DNA of 64,000 nt, from contig NZ_BIFS01000001.1 of the NCBI RefSeq assembly GCF_003967555.1, positions 2,914,001-2,978,000 of the forward strand. Reading direction: 5' to 3'. The notes under the pieces are model-generated. The model was not told the origin of the DNA. It saw only the letters and a program-made list of their open reading frames with translations, and ran no database searches. Origin of the DNA: Dictyobacter kobayashii. Lineage in GTDB: Bacteria; Chloroflexota; Ktedonobacteria; Ktedonobacterales; Ktedonobacteraceae. This document shows, piece after piece, positions 48,387 to 56,378 of this stretch. The number at the start of each line of letters is the position of its first letter. Positions within the stretch are counted from its first letter, which is position 1. Made by a program: the position numbers and the translations under genes.

Positions 48387-48439
48387 GGGCTTATAAGTCC
48401 CTTGCTCTACCGACTGAGCTACGCCGCCAGAATAGACAG
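48387..48439 (-). repeat. Inverted, truncated copy of tRNA-Met 5' half plus its leader
   Basis: On the minus strand the sequence repeats the tRNA from its first base through the anticodon region (about 42 nt, ending ATAAGCCC). It also repeats about 11 nt of the upstream leader CTGTCTATT. Differences from the intact gene are few, including C-to-T in the anticodon. The 3' half is missing, so it cannot make a tRNA. It lies 117 bp from the intact gene, facing it. Confidence 0.9.
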
Positions 48440-48445
48440 TTCCTC

Positions 48446-48727
48446 TTACAAACACCTAGCGACAATGAGTCCACAGATGGAGCCAGCGTAATATTCAATG
48501 GAACCAGGCTCCTTATTGTCCTCGACCTGTTCGACCAGGTCTCTCAACAGCTCGATAATGTCAGCGTCTGAAAACTCAGTATCCTCGCGATGCTCTTTCG
48601 AATGCAGCGATATTTCATACCCTCGTATAAAGTAAGGATTGCTCATAGGAATGTTGGGCACCAGCTGGGAGCCCTCCTGACTCCCAGCAATGTGTACAAT
48701 CATGTTTTGAATGGTGACCAGGCTCAT
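48446..48727 (-). CDS. Element-encoded small protein, unknown
   Basis: 93 residues from the ATG at 48727, which overlaps the preceding stop by 4 bp (ATGA). No family is recognised. An acidic helix (DADIIELLRDLVEQVEDN) lies near the C-terminus. It is last in a run of overlapping small genes read leftward. Confidence 0.6.
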   Translation of the reverse strand: MSLVTIQNMIVHIAGSQEGSQLVPNIPMSNPYFIRGYEISLHSKEHREDTEFSDADIIELLRDLVEQVEDNKEPGSIEYYAGSICGLIVARCL

Positions 48728-49017
48728 AATATTCTTACCCTCATACCGACACATAAACCAACAATATCGCCGTCATTGCTAATGAAGTAGTAGCAGGCGC
48801 CCACTGGTAAAGGATTGGACACACTCTCAGTCACACATGTACCAGGCACCGGCCCTTTTGAGTTCGGCCGCGCAAATTCAACGGTCCCAGGCACCCAGCG
48901 ACTGCCAATCTTAATTGCGATGTACTGATTACTCGAAACGTCCGCACCATCAGCTCTGTCGAGCGCATAACGGCCGCGTGTGGTCGAGGGGACCAGCATA
49001 TATGTTTGTCTCTCCAT
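48724..49017 (-). CDS. Element-encoded small protein, unknown
   Basis: 97 residues, beta-rich by composition (RWVPGTVEFARPNSKGPVPG, then ACYYFISNDGDIVGLCVG). No family is recognised. Its start overlaps the previous stop by one base (TAATG), so it is translationally coupled. Confidence 0.62.
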   Translation of the reverse strand: MERQTYMLVPSTTRGRYALDRADGADVSSNQYIAIKIGSRWVPGTVEFARPNSKGPVPGTCVTESVSNPLPVGACYYFISNDGDIVGLCVGMRVRIL

Positions 49018-49181
49018 TACTCATCCTCGCTTTCATCACTGGCCAGGAACGCATAACAATCTTGTTTCGTACTCAGGTAGGTAGTGATACCCTCTTCACA
49101 TTCGGCCTCATCCTCGCCGGTCACATACACACATGCGTAAAGCTCGCCGTCCTGGGTGAAGATGTCATAATTCTGTCGCAT
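49017..49181 (-). CDS. Element-encoded acidic protein, unknown
   Basis: 54 residues, strongly acidic, with NYDIFTQDGELYACVYVTGE at the start and a C-terminal DESEDE. Found by reading between its neighbours, which it overlaps by one base on each side. Confidence 0.6.
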   Translation of the reverse strand: MRQNYDIFTQDGELYACVYVTGEDEAECEEGITTYLSTKQDCYAFLASDESEDE

Positions 49182-49399
49182 TAAATCGACCTCCCCATAA
49201 CCCGGCGTGTGGCCTCAGAGCCGGTCAGCAGCCCGCCCTGGTATGCCTCATTTGTTCGCTGTATTTGCTCCTGGTCCTCCTTGCAAGGGCATGTAGGGTC
49301 ATAACAAAAAGGATTGTCATCGGTATGCTCGATGTAATCCGACTGGATGATAGGGACTGCTACATACTCATAGTCTTCATCGCGTCGTCTCTTGCTCAT
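49181..49399 (-). CDS. Element-encoded small protein with cysteine cluster
   Basis: 72 residues. A basic start (SKRRRDEDYEY) and a CYDPTCPCKEDQEQ cluster could bind metal. A near-exact CCCTTGCAAGGG palindrome (first base T) falls inside this cluster at 49278-49289. It overlaps both neighbours. Confidence 0.6.
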   Translation of the reverse strand: MSKRRRDEDYEYVAVPIIQSDYIEHTDDNPFCYDPTCPCKEDQEQIQRTNEAYQGGLLTGSEATRRVMGRSI

Positions 49400-49695
49400 T
49401 GTGCGTTACCTTCCTTCCCTTGCAAGGGTGTAGCAGGGCGATAGGGCGGGCAGTCTAAAGCTATGCCCAGACCAGCGCGTACGTCGCCACTATTGAGGAA
49501 GTTTCTTAAAGCGCGCGCTTCCTGGGCGCTCAGCTTGGTAAATGCTGGCTCAAAGCGATGCTCGATGATGATTGAACCATCTGGCCAGAGGCTGAATTCG
49601 TAGAAGTTGGCCTGTTTGAGCTTGATGGGCGCGCCCCTGGGAACATCGAAGGGATAGGGAGTCGGTACGTTTGGCTCTTGTTGAAAATCTTGCAT
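49396..49695 (-). CDS. Element-encoded small protein, unknown
   Basis: 99 residues with a beta-like core (FYEFSLWPDGSIIIEHRFEP) and a Pro-rich end containing an exact copy of the element palindrome (PLQGKEG codons). It overlaps the next gene by 4 bp. Confidence 0.6.
   Translation of the reverse strand: MQDFQQEPNVPTPYPFDVPRGAPIKLKQANFYEFSLWPDGSIIIEHRFEPAFTKLSAQEARALRNFLNSGDVRAGLGIALDCPPYRPATPLQGKEGNAQ
49417..49428. repeat. CCCTTGCAAGGG palindrome
   Basis: Exact copy inside the 49396 gene, read as P-L-Q-G on the minus strand. Confidence 0.9.
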
Positions 49696-49799
49696 TATGG
49701 TAATCTTTCTGTAGACTTTCTACTAAGCGGAGAGCAGTTGACGCTACTCCCCGCGGAGAATATTGGTAGAGGCGTGCTAATCGACTGTAGCAGCTGGGA

Positions 49800-50006
49800 T
49801 TAGCACGCTTTTTTCATGGCCTGCTCAACCACAGCGCGTGTGACTGGCCAGGACTCCACACACCGACACTCATCACCATTCCACTCATCCAGGCTCGCTG
49901 TGCCATCCTCAGAGACGTACACATCGTACTGGTTATCGCTGGCCACCAGATGACAACGGACAGGGGCAACATTGGACTCTTCGATGGTGAATGTAACTTT
50001 GCTCAT
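49800..50006 (-). CDS. Element-encoded small protein, unknown
   Basis: 68 residues. A short beta-rich protein (TFTIEESNVAPVRCHLVASD, YDVYVSEDGTASLDEW) of no recognised family, ending in a basic helix. The 104-bp gap before the palindrome-bearing gene contains nothing clear. Confidence 0.58.
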   Translation of the reverse strand: MSKVTFTIEESNVAPVRCHLVASDNQYDVYVSEDGTASLDEWNGDECRCVESWPVTRAVVEQAMKKAC

Positions 50007-50076
50007 AGCTGTAAATCCCTTTCGTAGCTGAATAATGAACTGAAATGAAGTAGAGAGAAACGCGGGCGTCTGGCGA

Positions 50077-50571
50077 CTATCTCATAAAAGAGAAGCCGCG
50101 GGAGCCGTTCAAATTGCCGCGCGTACCAATGTCGGGAGTCGGAGCGGCGACCGGCTTCGCTGGTTTCATGGCCAGCGCCAACAAGGTCAATTCGTGATCC
50201 TGGATCAACACTTCGATCTGCTCAGGAGTAACTGCAGGCGCCTCTGATACGGTCGTCTGCTCGTCCTGAGTAGCTGCAGGCTGTACAGGAGCATCGATAG
50301 GAGTAGTAGCGGTCTGGGCCGCTTCAAAGGCTTTCTTCGCAGCCTCAGCGCGGCGAGCCTGCTCGATGGTCTCCAGCTGGGTCATGTGGTAGCAAGGTTT
50401 GCGAGCTGGGCAGCTGCAGCCGATTGCCTGGCCATGCAGGAGAGTGGTGCAATATTCGTTCTTGCCATTAGAGGAGCGAACTTTGTAGCTCACCAGACCG
50501 GTAGGAACTGTATTGCACTTGTGGGTGTAACGGGCGATGATCTGCACTTGCTTTACAACTTTGCTTGCCAT
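50077..50571 (-). CDS. SWIM zinc-finger-like protein
   Basis: 164 residues. The segment YCTTLLHGQAIGCSCPARKP with CYHM matches the CxCx(n)CxH pattern of SWIM fingers, which bind nucleic acid or protein. A long Ala/Pro/Gln-rich linker and a GSRGFSFMR tail follow. The start at 50571 is supported by GAGAGGG about 9 nt upstream. It opens the leftward run of small genes. Confidence 0.7.
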   Translation of the reverse strand: MASKVVKQVQIIARYTHKCNTVPTGLVSYKVRSSNGKNEYCTTLLHGQAIGCSCPARKPCYHMTQLETIEQARRAEAAKKAFEAAQTATTPIDAPVQPAATQDEQTTVSEAPAVTPEQIEVLIQDHELTLLALAMKPAKPVAAPTPDIGTRGNLNGSRGFSFMR

Positions 50572-50789
50572 TTTTGAAATCCCTCTCTTTGCTTTGCGGT
50601 TGCGTTTCTCTTGGTATGTGAAGATTATAACATGACAGTAGTGGACAGTCAAGGCATTTTGCTACCAATATCGTCAATTTATCACTATTGAATAAAATTG
50701 ATTGACTATTAAAGACAGATATGCTATATTATGGAAGTAGCGAGACTGTTAACGACATGTTTACGCATAAAATCACGAGAGGAGGCCAC

Positions 50790-51017
50790 ATGAGCACTAT
50801 GGCTGATGGGATTTATTCACTTGAACAAGTAGCAAAAATGCTTGATGTCAGCGAGCGGACCGTTACGCGGCAGATCAAAGCTGGAAAGCTAAAAGGCTTT
50901 AAGGTCGGTAAGAGCTGGAGGTTTCGAGCAGAGGCCGTCGACGAATTCATTAAAGGTCAAGAAGCTTCTGCTAAAGAAGATGCAGCTGCTGAGGATACGG
51001 ACGATGACGCGGCATAG
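50790..51017 (+). CDS. Excisionase-type HTH protein (MerR-like fold)
   Basis: 75 residues: SLEQVAKMLDVSERTVTRQI and GKLKGFKVGKSWRFRAEAVDEFI form the winged helix typical of the excisionase/AlpA group. An acidic Ala-rich tail follows. It may control integrase directionality or act as repressor. GAGAGGAGG lies 4 nt before the ATG at 50790. Divergent from the SWIM gene. Confidence 0.85.
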   Translation: MSTMADGIYSLEQVAKMLDVSERTVTRQIKAGKLKGFKVGKSWRFRAEAVDEFIKGQEASAKEDAAAEDTDDDAA

Positions 51018-51020
51018 CCA

Positions 51021-51067
51021 GGGAAGCATGGTACTGACTGGATTAGGCCCCTGTCGCCATGCTTCCC
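51021..51067 (+). terminator. Hairpin after the excisionase-type gene
   Basis: An 11-bp stem GGGAAGCATGG/CCATGCTTCCC with a 25-nt loop. No T-run. Confidence 0.55.
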
Positions 51068-51209
51068 CTGTAGACGCCTCATTCTAACATGCGAGGGGAT
51101 TTTTTTCTATCACCTTTCTGGTCGTCTCGACTAGCTTCGCAAGCCATCTTATAACCCATCCAGGTATGATTTGTAGGGCAATTGTTTTTACTATAGCATG
51201 GAGTGATTA

Positions 51210-51836
51210 ATGATCACAGAGCATATAAGAACACAAACACACCGTAGCAGAGCTAGATCATTCGGTATGCCTGCAACCCTTTCATGTGAAGAATGGGAAC
51301 AAACGATTGCTGATTTCAATGGGCTTTGTGCTTATTGTTTAAACCATCCATTCCAGGTCCTAGAACACTTTGTTCCTGTTTCAGTCGCTGGGACAACAGC
51401 AACAAACTGTATTCCAGCGTGTTTCCAGTGCAACTATAAAAAAAGTAATCTTGTAGGAGCTGCCCTGGTCGAAATATTCGGAGATGCAACAATCAATCGT
51501 ATCTCTCAATATTTGAAAACCCGTGAAAGCGCTGGAAATACCACCTCGACGCTACAACAACCAAGGTGGTCAACACGCCCAAAACAAACCAGATATATTG
51601 CACCTCGATTGGAAGAAAAACAACAATACTCCATCCAGGAGCTTCATGAAAACCTCACTATCACCTTAGCAGATTTGGCAAGGGCTAGCGAAATAACCCC
51701 TAAAAGCCTAAATCGCATCCTATATGGTGATAGAGTAACCAGGAATTTGGCCAATAAGCTCTTGCTGGTCTTGTCTAAAGTTTACGATCGACCTTTAACC
51801 ATTAAAAATGTTACTGGCATCAATCTATACAAGTAA
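51210..51836 (+). CDS. HNH-endonuclease-like protein with C-terminal HTH
   Basis: 208 residues. The HNH-like zinc domain is CAYCLNHPFQVLEHFVPVS, then NCIPACFQCNYKKSNL, with two CxxC pairs and HFVP in place of the usual DH-I-P. The C-terminal part, LTITLADLARASEITPKSLN onward, reads as a helix-turn-helix. It may be a homing-type nuclease, a DNA-targeting factor or a regulator. Low-GC style compared with neighbours suggests separate acquisition. Confidence 0.75.
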   Translation: MITEHIRTQTHRSRARSFGMPATLSCEEWEQTIADFNGLCAYCLNHPFQVLEHFVPVSVAGTTATNCIPACFQCNYKKSNLVGAALVEIFGDATINRISQYLKTRESAGNTTSTLQQPRWSTRPKQTRYIAPRLEEKQQYSIQELHENLTITLADLARASEITPKSLNRILYGDRVTRNLANKLLLVLSKVYDRPLTIKNVTGINLYK

Positions 51837-51848
51837 CCCTTGCAAGGG
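51837..51848. repeat. CCCTTGCAAGGG palindrome
   Basis: Exact copy of the element's 12-bp palindrome, 1 bp after the HNH gene. Confidence 0.9.
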
Positions 51849-52368
51849 TTGGTGATACCTGTTTGTTATCGAGATTACAAAGCCGATAGCTTTTCGTTAT
51901 CACCTCCTCTTTACACATTAATAATGTATCACAACACAGCACAACACAACACAATAAAGCACAATCGGCAATAGCGGACATAAAAATATAAAAGACTATT
52001 CAAGCGCATCGAATTACTATAAACTGTGAAGGAAACAACCATAATCGAAAGCTTGTTCTCATACTCATGACGAGACAAACGATCAAGTTAGCTGAGCAGT
52101 GTTCTCAGAGGAAAAAAGGATGAAGAAAAATTTGAGCTGGGGGATGTCCTCGGCGACGTGAGAATAATCAGAATGGATGGGTTCTAGTTAAGTTTTTGCC
52201 GACTACTAGAACCCTTGCAAGGGCCGGTTAACGACACGGCGTCGAGCACATTTTGATTAATCAGTAAGTTAACCAACGATTGCTTATCGTCAATATCATC
52301 TTAACATGCTACACAAAATGCAGCAAGACACTATCTGGCGACGGTAATCGATGGGGAGTGACAATCAT
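51849..52368. other. Gene-free stretch before the DUF3987-like gene
   Basis: No credible gene. It holds a run of ACAACACAACAC-like triplets near 51925-51965 and an exact CCCTTGCAAGGG at 52212-52223. Candidate site for control of the replication-like gene. Confidence 0.4.
52212..52223. repeat. CCCTTGCAAGGG palindrome
   Basis: Exact copy in the gap upstream of the DUF3987-like gene. Confidence 0.9.
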
Positions 52369-54089
52369 ATGGTACAAACACCCATCCGACCAGGCACGCG
52401 AAAAAAAGCAAAAGATATCGACTCTGAAGTAAGGGAGTACATTCAGGGGCTCTGCAAGGGAGTATGGCCTGATGATCAGCCTGAAGATTTTGGAGAATGG
52501 AAAGATGTTATTGAAGATATAGAACGCATCTTTACAAAGACTCAACAGGCCACAAAAAGTAACGCCCAAAAAATAGCCGAACAAATCAACAAAACCATCA
52601 CAGGATTATGTAAAACAGATCCTGCCTTAGCTGAGCTATTAAATCCACCTCCAACGCTCGATGATATCGAGATTGAAAATGAGGACATATCCTCATTTGT
52701 CGAGCTTCCTGAGTATGCCCAGCTGGCACCATCCCTTGCAGAGGGGGCATGCCCATGGCTCGATAAGTACGTGCGCTTTTCACGCATGGCCAGCCCAGAA
52801 GCTTACGATGACTACCATGTGTTTACTGGTCTCTGGGCGCTCTCGGTGGTCAATGCCAGACGCGCCTACTTACCTTTAGGGAATGAGCGGGTCTATGGGA
52901 ACCTGATGATTGCTCTCTATGGCAATTCATCTCTCTTTGCCAAATCAACCACCGCTCGTGTAGCAAAAAAAATGCTGATCGAGTCGGGCCTGGGACATCT
53001 ACTCGGACCAGACAAACCCTCGCCGTCAAAACTACTCTCCAATATGGCAGGTAAGCATATTGCCTCTGACTATAGCTCACTTCCCATCGAAAAGCAGGAG
53101 CTGATCAGAAAAAAAATGACCATGCCTGGTCAGAAGGGAATGTACATCGACGAGATCGGCAAATTCATTGAGTCTGCTCTTAAAAAGAACAGCACGAACT
53201 CTGAGTTTGTCGATATCCTCTTAACGCTGGATGCATGCCCCCTGAGTTTACTCCAGATACCCAGGCAAGGGGACCAGAGCCGATCGTACAACCCTATATC
53301 ACCATACTGGGAGGGATGACACCACCCAACTTACAGGAACATGGAAAAGCAGGCTCCGGCATATGGAACGATGGTTTCTTAGGTCGATTTAGTTTTGTCG
53401 CCGTCGCATCGAAGCAGGACAGCAAGATAGCAACGCTGGATGCTGGCATTGAAATACCCATACCAGAAGACCTCAAGGCAGAACTGAGAGACTATCATGC
53501 ACGCCTGGGCATTCCTGAATGCTCCATCACAGAGATCATCGATGAGAACAACAAAAAGACTGGTCGCTTTCAAATCGAGCGTGAAGAGTTGCCAGAACAT
53601 CGCTGCGAAATCACACCAGAAGCGAATGAGGCATACAAACGATACCGCAAAGCTCTCAAAACCATGCTGAAAGACTTTCCTCATGATGATTTGAATGCGT
53701 CGTATGATCGCCTGGCCGGGACCGCGCTTCGCATGTCTCTGCTCATGGGTAGCCTGGGAAACAATCATCACATAGAACTGAGACACTGGGCAAAGGCCCA
53801 GGAACAAGCCGAAATCATGCGTAAAAGCGTGCATCGCATCTATGACCAGACCAACGGACCTCGCCAACAAACTGCATATGCAAAAATCGAAGAAGATATC
53901 CTCAGCGAAATGAAAAAATGGACTGAACGTGGTTTCGAACGAATAACCGCATCTCAGCTGCGCAACAAATCACGAAACCTCAAAGCATACGGACGCGCCT
54001 ACATCGAAGAGATGATGCTCAAACTTTGCAGCAGCGAGTTCGAAAAGCACACAACCGCAAAAGGAGCCAAGTGCTTTAGCTTGAAATAG
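52369..54089 (+). CDS. DUF3987-like (primase/helicase-type ATPase) protein, interrupted by a one-base frameshift
   Basis: A protein of about 570 residues resembling DUF3987 proteins of plasmids and phages, which are thought to be helicase-like replication proteins. It has ARRAYLPLGNERVYGNLMIA, a Walker-A-like ALYGNSSLFAKSTTAR, a Walker-B-like GMYIDEIGKFIE, and GFLGRFSFVAV in the second part. The frame breaks at the CCCCC run 53238-53242. A sixth C joins LTLDACP to PEFTPDTQARGP and restores the gene. The likely start is the ATG at 52369 after GGGGAG. The origin-like repeat array follows 6 bp after the stop. Confidence 0.78.
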
Positions 54090-54094
54090 ATTAC

Positions 54095-54435
54095 CTAGAC
54101 AAACTAGACATAAGCTAGACAAAAATGTCTAGCTTGCCAATCAGCCTCCGGAGCGGGTTTATGAACAAAAAACACCAAGCTAGACAAACTAGACACTTTT
54201 TAATAAAAACATCCCATGCAAGGGTTAGAGGGAGTCATACTATGTATAATAATATAATATATATAACAAATTGCTATATTATTTATATTATTATACATAG
54301 TATGACTCCCTTGCAAGGGTTTTGTTAAAAAAGTGTCTAGTTTGTCTAGCTTGACAAAAAATGTATTTAAAATGGCTTGTAGAGCGGATTTACAAGCTAG
54401 ACAAAAATGTCTAGGTAGTGTCTAGCTTGTCTAGT
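54095..54435. repeat. Iteron-like CTAGACA array around a 28-bp hairpin; candidate origin or partition site
   Basis: Twelve copies of CTAGACA or its complement occur in 340 bp: six left of the centre (54095-54195) and six right of it (54334-54435). Spacings are often 2-4 bp. Between them a perfect 28-bp inverted repeat (54230-54257 with 54283-54310) encloses a very AT-rich 25-nt loop. Palindromes CCCATGCAAGGG (54213-54224) and CCCTTGCAAGGG (54308-54319) flank the stem. The array is nearly mirror-symmetric. Repeats, AT-rich core and adjacency to a replication-type gene fit an origin or centromere. Confidence 0.7.
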
Positions 54436-54457
54436 TTGAGATTTGTACCTACTCACA

Positions 54458-54469
54458 CCCTTGCAAGGG
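54458..54469. repeat. CCCTTGCAAGGG palindrome
   Basis: Exact copy just upstream of the 54488 gene, inside the region of its ribosome binding site. Confidence 0.9.
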
Positions 54470-54487
54470 AAGAAAGAGAGTTATTGA

Positions 54488-54841
54488 ATGCTTCACATTC
54501 GAGAGCTTCAACTACACGGAGAACATTGGTTCATCCATTTTGATGGGCCAGCTGATGACGTCAAGGGCCTGGTCGCCGCCTGGTCTGCATTGCCCGATGA
54601 TCGCGCCCGCTGGGAGCCGTATGCTTTTGCTGGCCGGGGAGCCTGGCGTGTTGGTTTTGATGACTTGTATGATGTTCGACCTCGTTTCGATCGTTGGTTT
54701 ATTCGGAGTATGCATGATGCCATAGTGGTAGCGCAACGACTAAAGAAACAGCATATGCAGGTTCCTGCTTGTCAGCTGGTCTTTGCAACCATTGTGTTGT
54801 GCATGCGCCCCAGGAAGCTAAACGATACTAAATCTCAATAA
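54488..54841 (+). CDS. Element-encoded protein, unknown
   Basis: 117 residues, aromatic- and Arg-rich (HGEHWFIHFDGPADDVKGLV, then GRGAWRVGFDDLYDV). No family is recognised. It is the first of three rightward genes, each followed or preceded by an 83-bp repeated leader. Confidence 0.62.
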   Translation: MLHIRELQLHGEHWFIHFDGPADDVKGLVAAWSALPDDRARWEPYAFAGRGAWRVGFDDLYDVRPRFDRWFIRSMHDAIVVAQRLKKQHMQVPACQLVFATIVLCMRPRKLNDTKSQ

Positions 54842-54915
54842 TAAAATTGTCTTACATAAGACAAATATATAGTTTTTTGTCAGGATGTTCGACGTATCGC
54901 CGCGGTGCGATTGTT
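54833..54915 (+). repeat. 83-bp repeated leader, copy 1
   Basis: Starts at TCTCAATAATAAAATTG, spans the palindrome TTGTCTTA-CA-TAAGACAA and ATAGTTTTTTGTCAGG, and ends in hairpin ATCGC/GCGAT. The first 9 bases are the end of the upstream coding region. It lies just before the 54931 gene. Confidence 0.8.
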
Positions 54916-54930
54916 GGAAAGGATTGAGCC

Positions 54931-55317
54931 ATGATCAAGATTGAATTGCTGATCAGACATCCCCAGGGGGAGCCGGATCTGTTTTGTCCTGTCTTTATTT
55001 GCGATTATTGCGGCCGCAAGATAGAGAAAGCTTCCCAGGGCATGTATCACTACAGGCAGGATGAGCGTTGGCAACCAAAGAATGAAAGTATCCTGATCTA
55101 TCATAAGCGCCCCTGCTCGGACCTCGCAGAAGCAAAAGAAGTCGAGCAGGGGGAGCTGCATTTTCCCTGGATTGAGTTGCGCGATCTGCCTGGATACCTC
55201 GCGAACAATGCGGAGATCGATTGGGCGCGCATGATTGAAGATTTATGCCCAGCGGACCAGCTGCAGGCAGTGCAGAAAGCAGTCAGGAAGCGGATTAAAG
55301 ATACATTGTCTCAATAA
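54931..55317 (+). CDS. Element-encoded protein with CxxC motif, unknown
   Basis: 128 residues. FICDYCGRKIEKASQGMYHY with a later HKRPCSDLAEAK suggests a treble-clef-like zinc site. The rest is helical and acidic. It could bind DNA or another element protein; no family is recognised. Its last codons form the beginning of the second leader repeat. Confidence 0.62.
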   Translation: MIKIELLIRHPQGEPDLFCPVFICDYCGRKIEKASQGMYHYRQDERWQPKNESILIYHKRPCSDLAEAKEVEQGELHFPWIELRDLPGYLANNAEIDWARMIEDLCPADQLQAVQKAVRKRIKDTLSQ

Positions 55318-55391
55318 TAAAATTGACTTACATAAGACAATTTCATAGTTGTTTGTCAGGGTGGGGCAAGGCTCGCCGTCGGGCGATTGTT
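55309..55391 (+). repeat. 83-bp repeated leader, copy 2
   Basis: Same length and plan as copy 1, with TTGACTTACATAAGACAA and a terminal hairpin TCGCC/GGCGA. The hairpin arms differ from copy 1 but still pair. It lies before the 55424 gene. Confidence 0.8.
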
Positions 55392-55423
55392 CCACCCTCT
55401 AAAGCATCAGGAGGAAGTATCCA

Positions 55424-55831
55424 ATGATCAGAAATCAGAGCTCAGTACCGGTTATCTTGCTCACGAAAGCGCGCCTATCCTGGTTTGTGTTCAACAATCA
55501 GTCATATGCACTTATGGCCTGCTCGGCCGAAATCTTCCGATTGTTTGTCGCTGACCAGGCGTCCATCACATGGACGGACCAGGAAGCGCACCAGCTGCTC
55601 GCCCAGGCGACACTTGATGACTACGATAGATGGTTTATCCTGCTCAGCCTGGGCAAGTTTTTGAAACGCAATAAGCGAGCATTGCCTTTCTATGAGAGTC
55701 GGAAATTAGCAGAAAACGCGATTACAGCCAATTCTGAGCGAGCAACGCGACCAGATAGCCAATCACAGGGCACATATCGCGCTAAACGGTCTCAGCGTGT
55801 CCGTAGTGCGAAATTGGTTCAGACAGTGTAA
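55424..55831 (+). CDS. Element-encoded protein, unknown
   Basis: 135 residues. An N-terminal beta/alpha part (VPVILLTKARLSWFVFNNQS), a helical middle and a basic Ser/Arg-rich tail. No family is recognised. CAGGAGGAAG precedes the ATG. Confidence 0.62.
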   Translation: MIRNQSSVPVILLTKARLSWFVFNNQSYALMACSAEIFRLFVADQASITWTDQEAHQLLAQATLDDYDRWFILLSLGKFLKRNKRALPFYESRKLAENAITANSERATRPDSQSQGTYRAKRSQRVRSAKLVQTV

Positions 55832-55860
55832 TGTCTGGTTGACAGAAAGAGGGGCAACGT

Positions 55861-56043
55861 ATGGACACGCCGGAGACTCCCAGCGGACCGGAATTGTTAC
55901 GCGCCATCTTGAAAGAGCGGGAAGCGCGAGCCAAAGACAAACAGTATCAGGCGTTTGATCGGGCATACCGAAAGCGCGTGATGAAAGAAACCATGATCCG
56001 CCCTGGCCAGGGAGACACCCCTTGCAAGGGTGAACAAGAATAA
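55861..56043 (+). CDS. Element-encoded small basic protein
   Basis: 60 residues, helical and charged (LLRAILKEREARAKDKQYQA), ending over an exact copy of the element palindrome. AAAGAGGGG lies about 6 nt before the ATG. Unknown function. Confidence 0.55.
   Translation: MDTPETPSGPELLRAILKEREARAKDKQYQAFDRAYRKRVMKETMIRPGQGDTPCKGEQE
56019..56030. repeat. CCCTTGCAAGGG palindrome
   Basis: Exact copy inside the 3' end of the 55861 gene, read in the P-C-K-G frame. Confidence 0.9.
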
Positions 56044-56045
56044 AG

Positions 56046-56075
56046 AAAAGACCACTTATCACAAGTGGTCTTTTT
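56046..56075. terminator. Bidirectional terminator
   Basis: Stem AAAGACCACTT/AAGTGGTCTTT with a 5-nt loop and T-run, between convergent genes. Confidence 0.9.
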
Positions 56076-56088
56076 CGTTGCCAGGTGC

Positions 56089-56373
56089 TTATGCCTGTTT
56101 GTTTTTGCGCTCAACCTGCAGGGTGTCCCAGCGGCTCAGCTGGTCTAGTTCGTCATCAGAGAGATCGCGCAAGATGATCTTGCCGGCATACTCTCCTGTT
56201 TCAACCCACCTGTATTTAGGTTCGACAATGGCAAGCAGGGCCTGCAGCTGTACCTGTTCGTCAGGCGTAAACAGCGAAAGATCCCAATCGATTGTTTGTT
56301 TGATTGCCTCATTGGGTTGCAGCTGTTCTTTTATTTTCTTGATCTGCTGTTGGATATTTGGAGTTGTTCCCAT
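56089..56373 (-). CDS. Element-encoded small protein, unknown
   Basis: 94 residues, acidic and helical (QQQIKKIKEQLQPNEAIKQT, DLSDDELDQLSRWD). It follows the HTH gene by 5 bp and is probably in the same operon. A phage-like packaging accessory is conceivable from that context only. Confidence 0.58.
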   Translation of the reverse strand: MGTTPNIQQQIKKIKEQLQPNEAIKQTIDWDLSLFTPDEQVQLQALLAIVEPKYRWVETGEYAGKIILRDLSDDELDQLSRWDTLQVERKNKQA

Positions 56374-56378
56374 TGTGC

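Noticed and set aside
54095..54470. parS sites for ParB
   Set aside because: Neither CCCTTGCAAGGG nor CTAGACA matches the parS consensus, and no ParB-like protein was seen.
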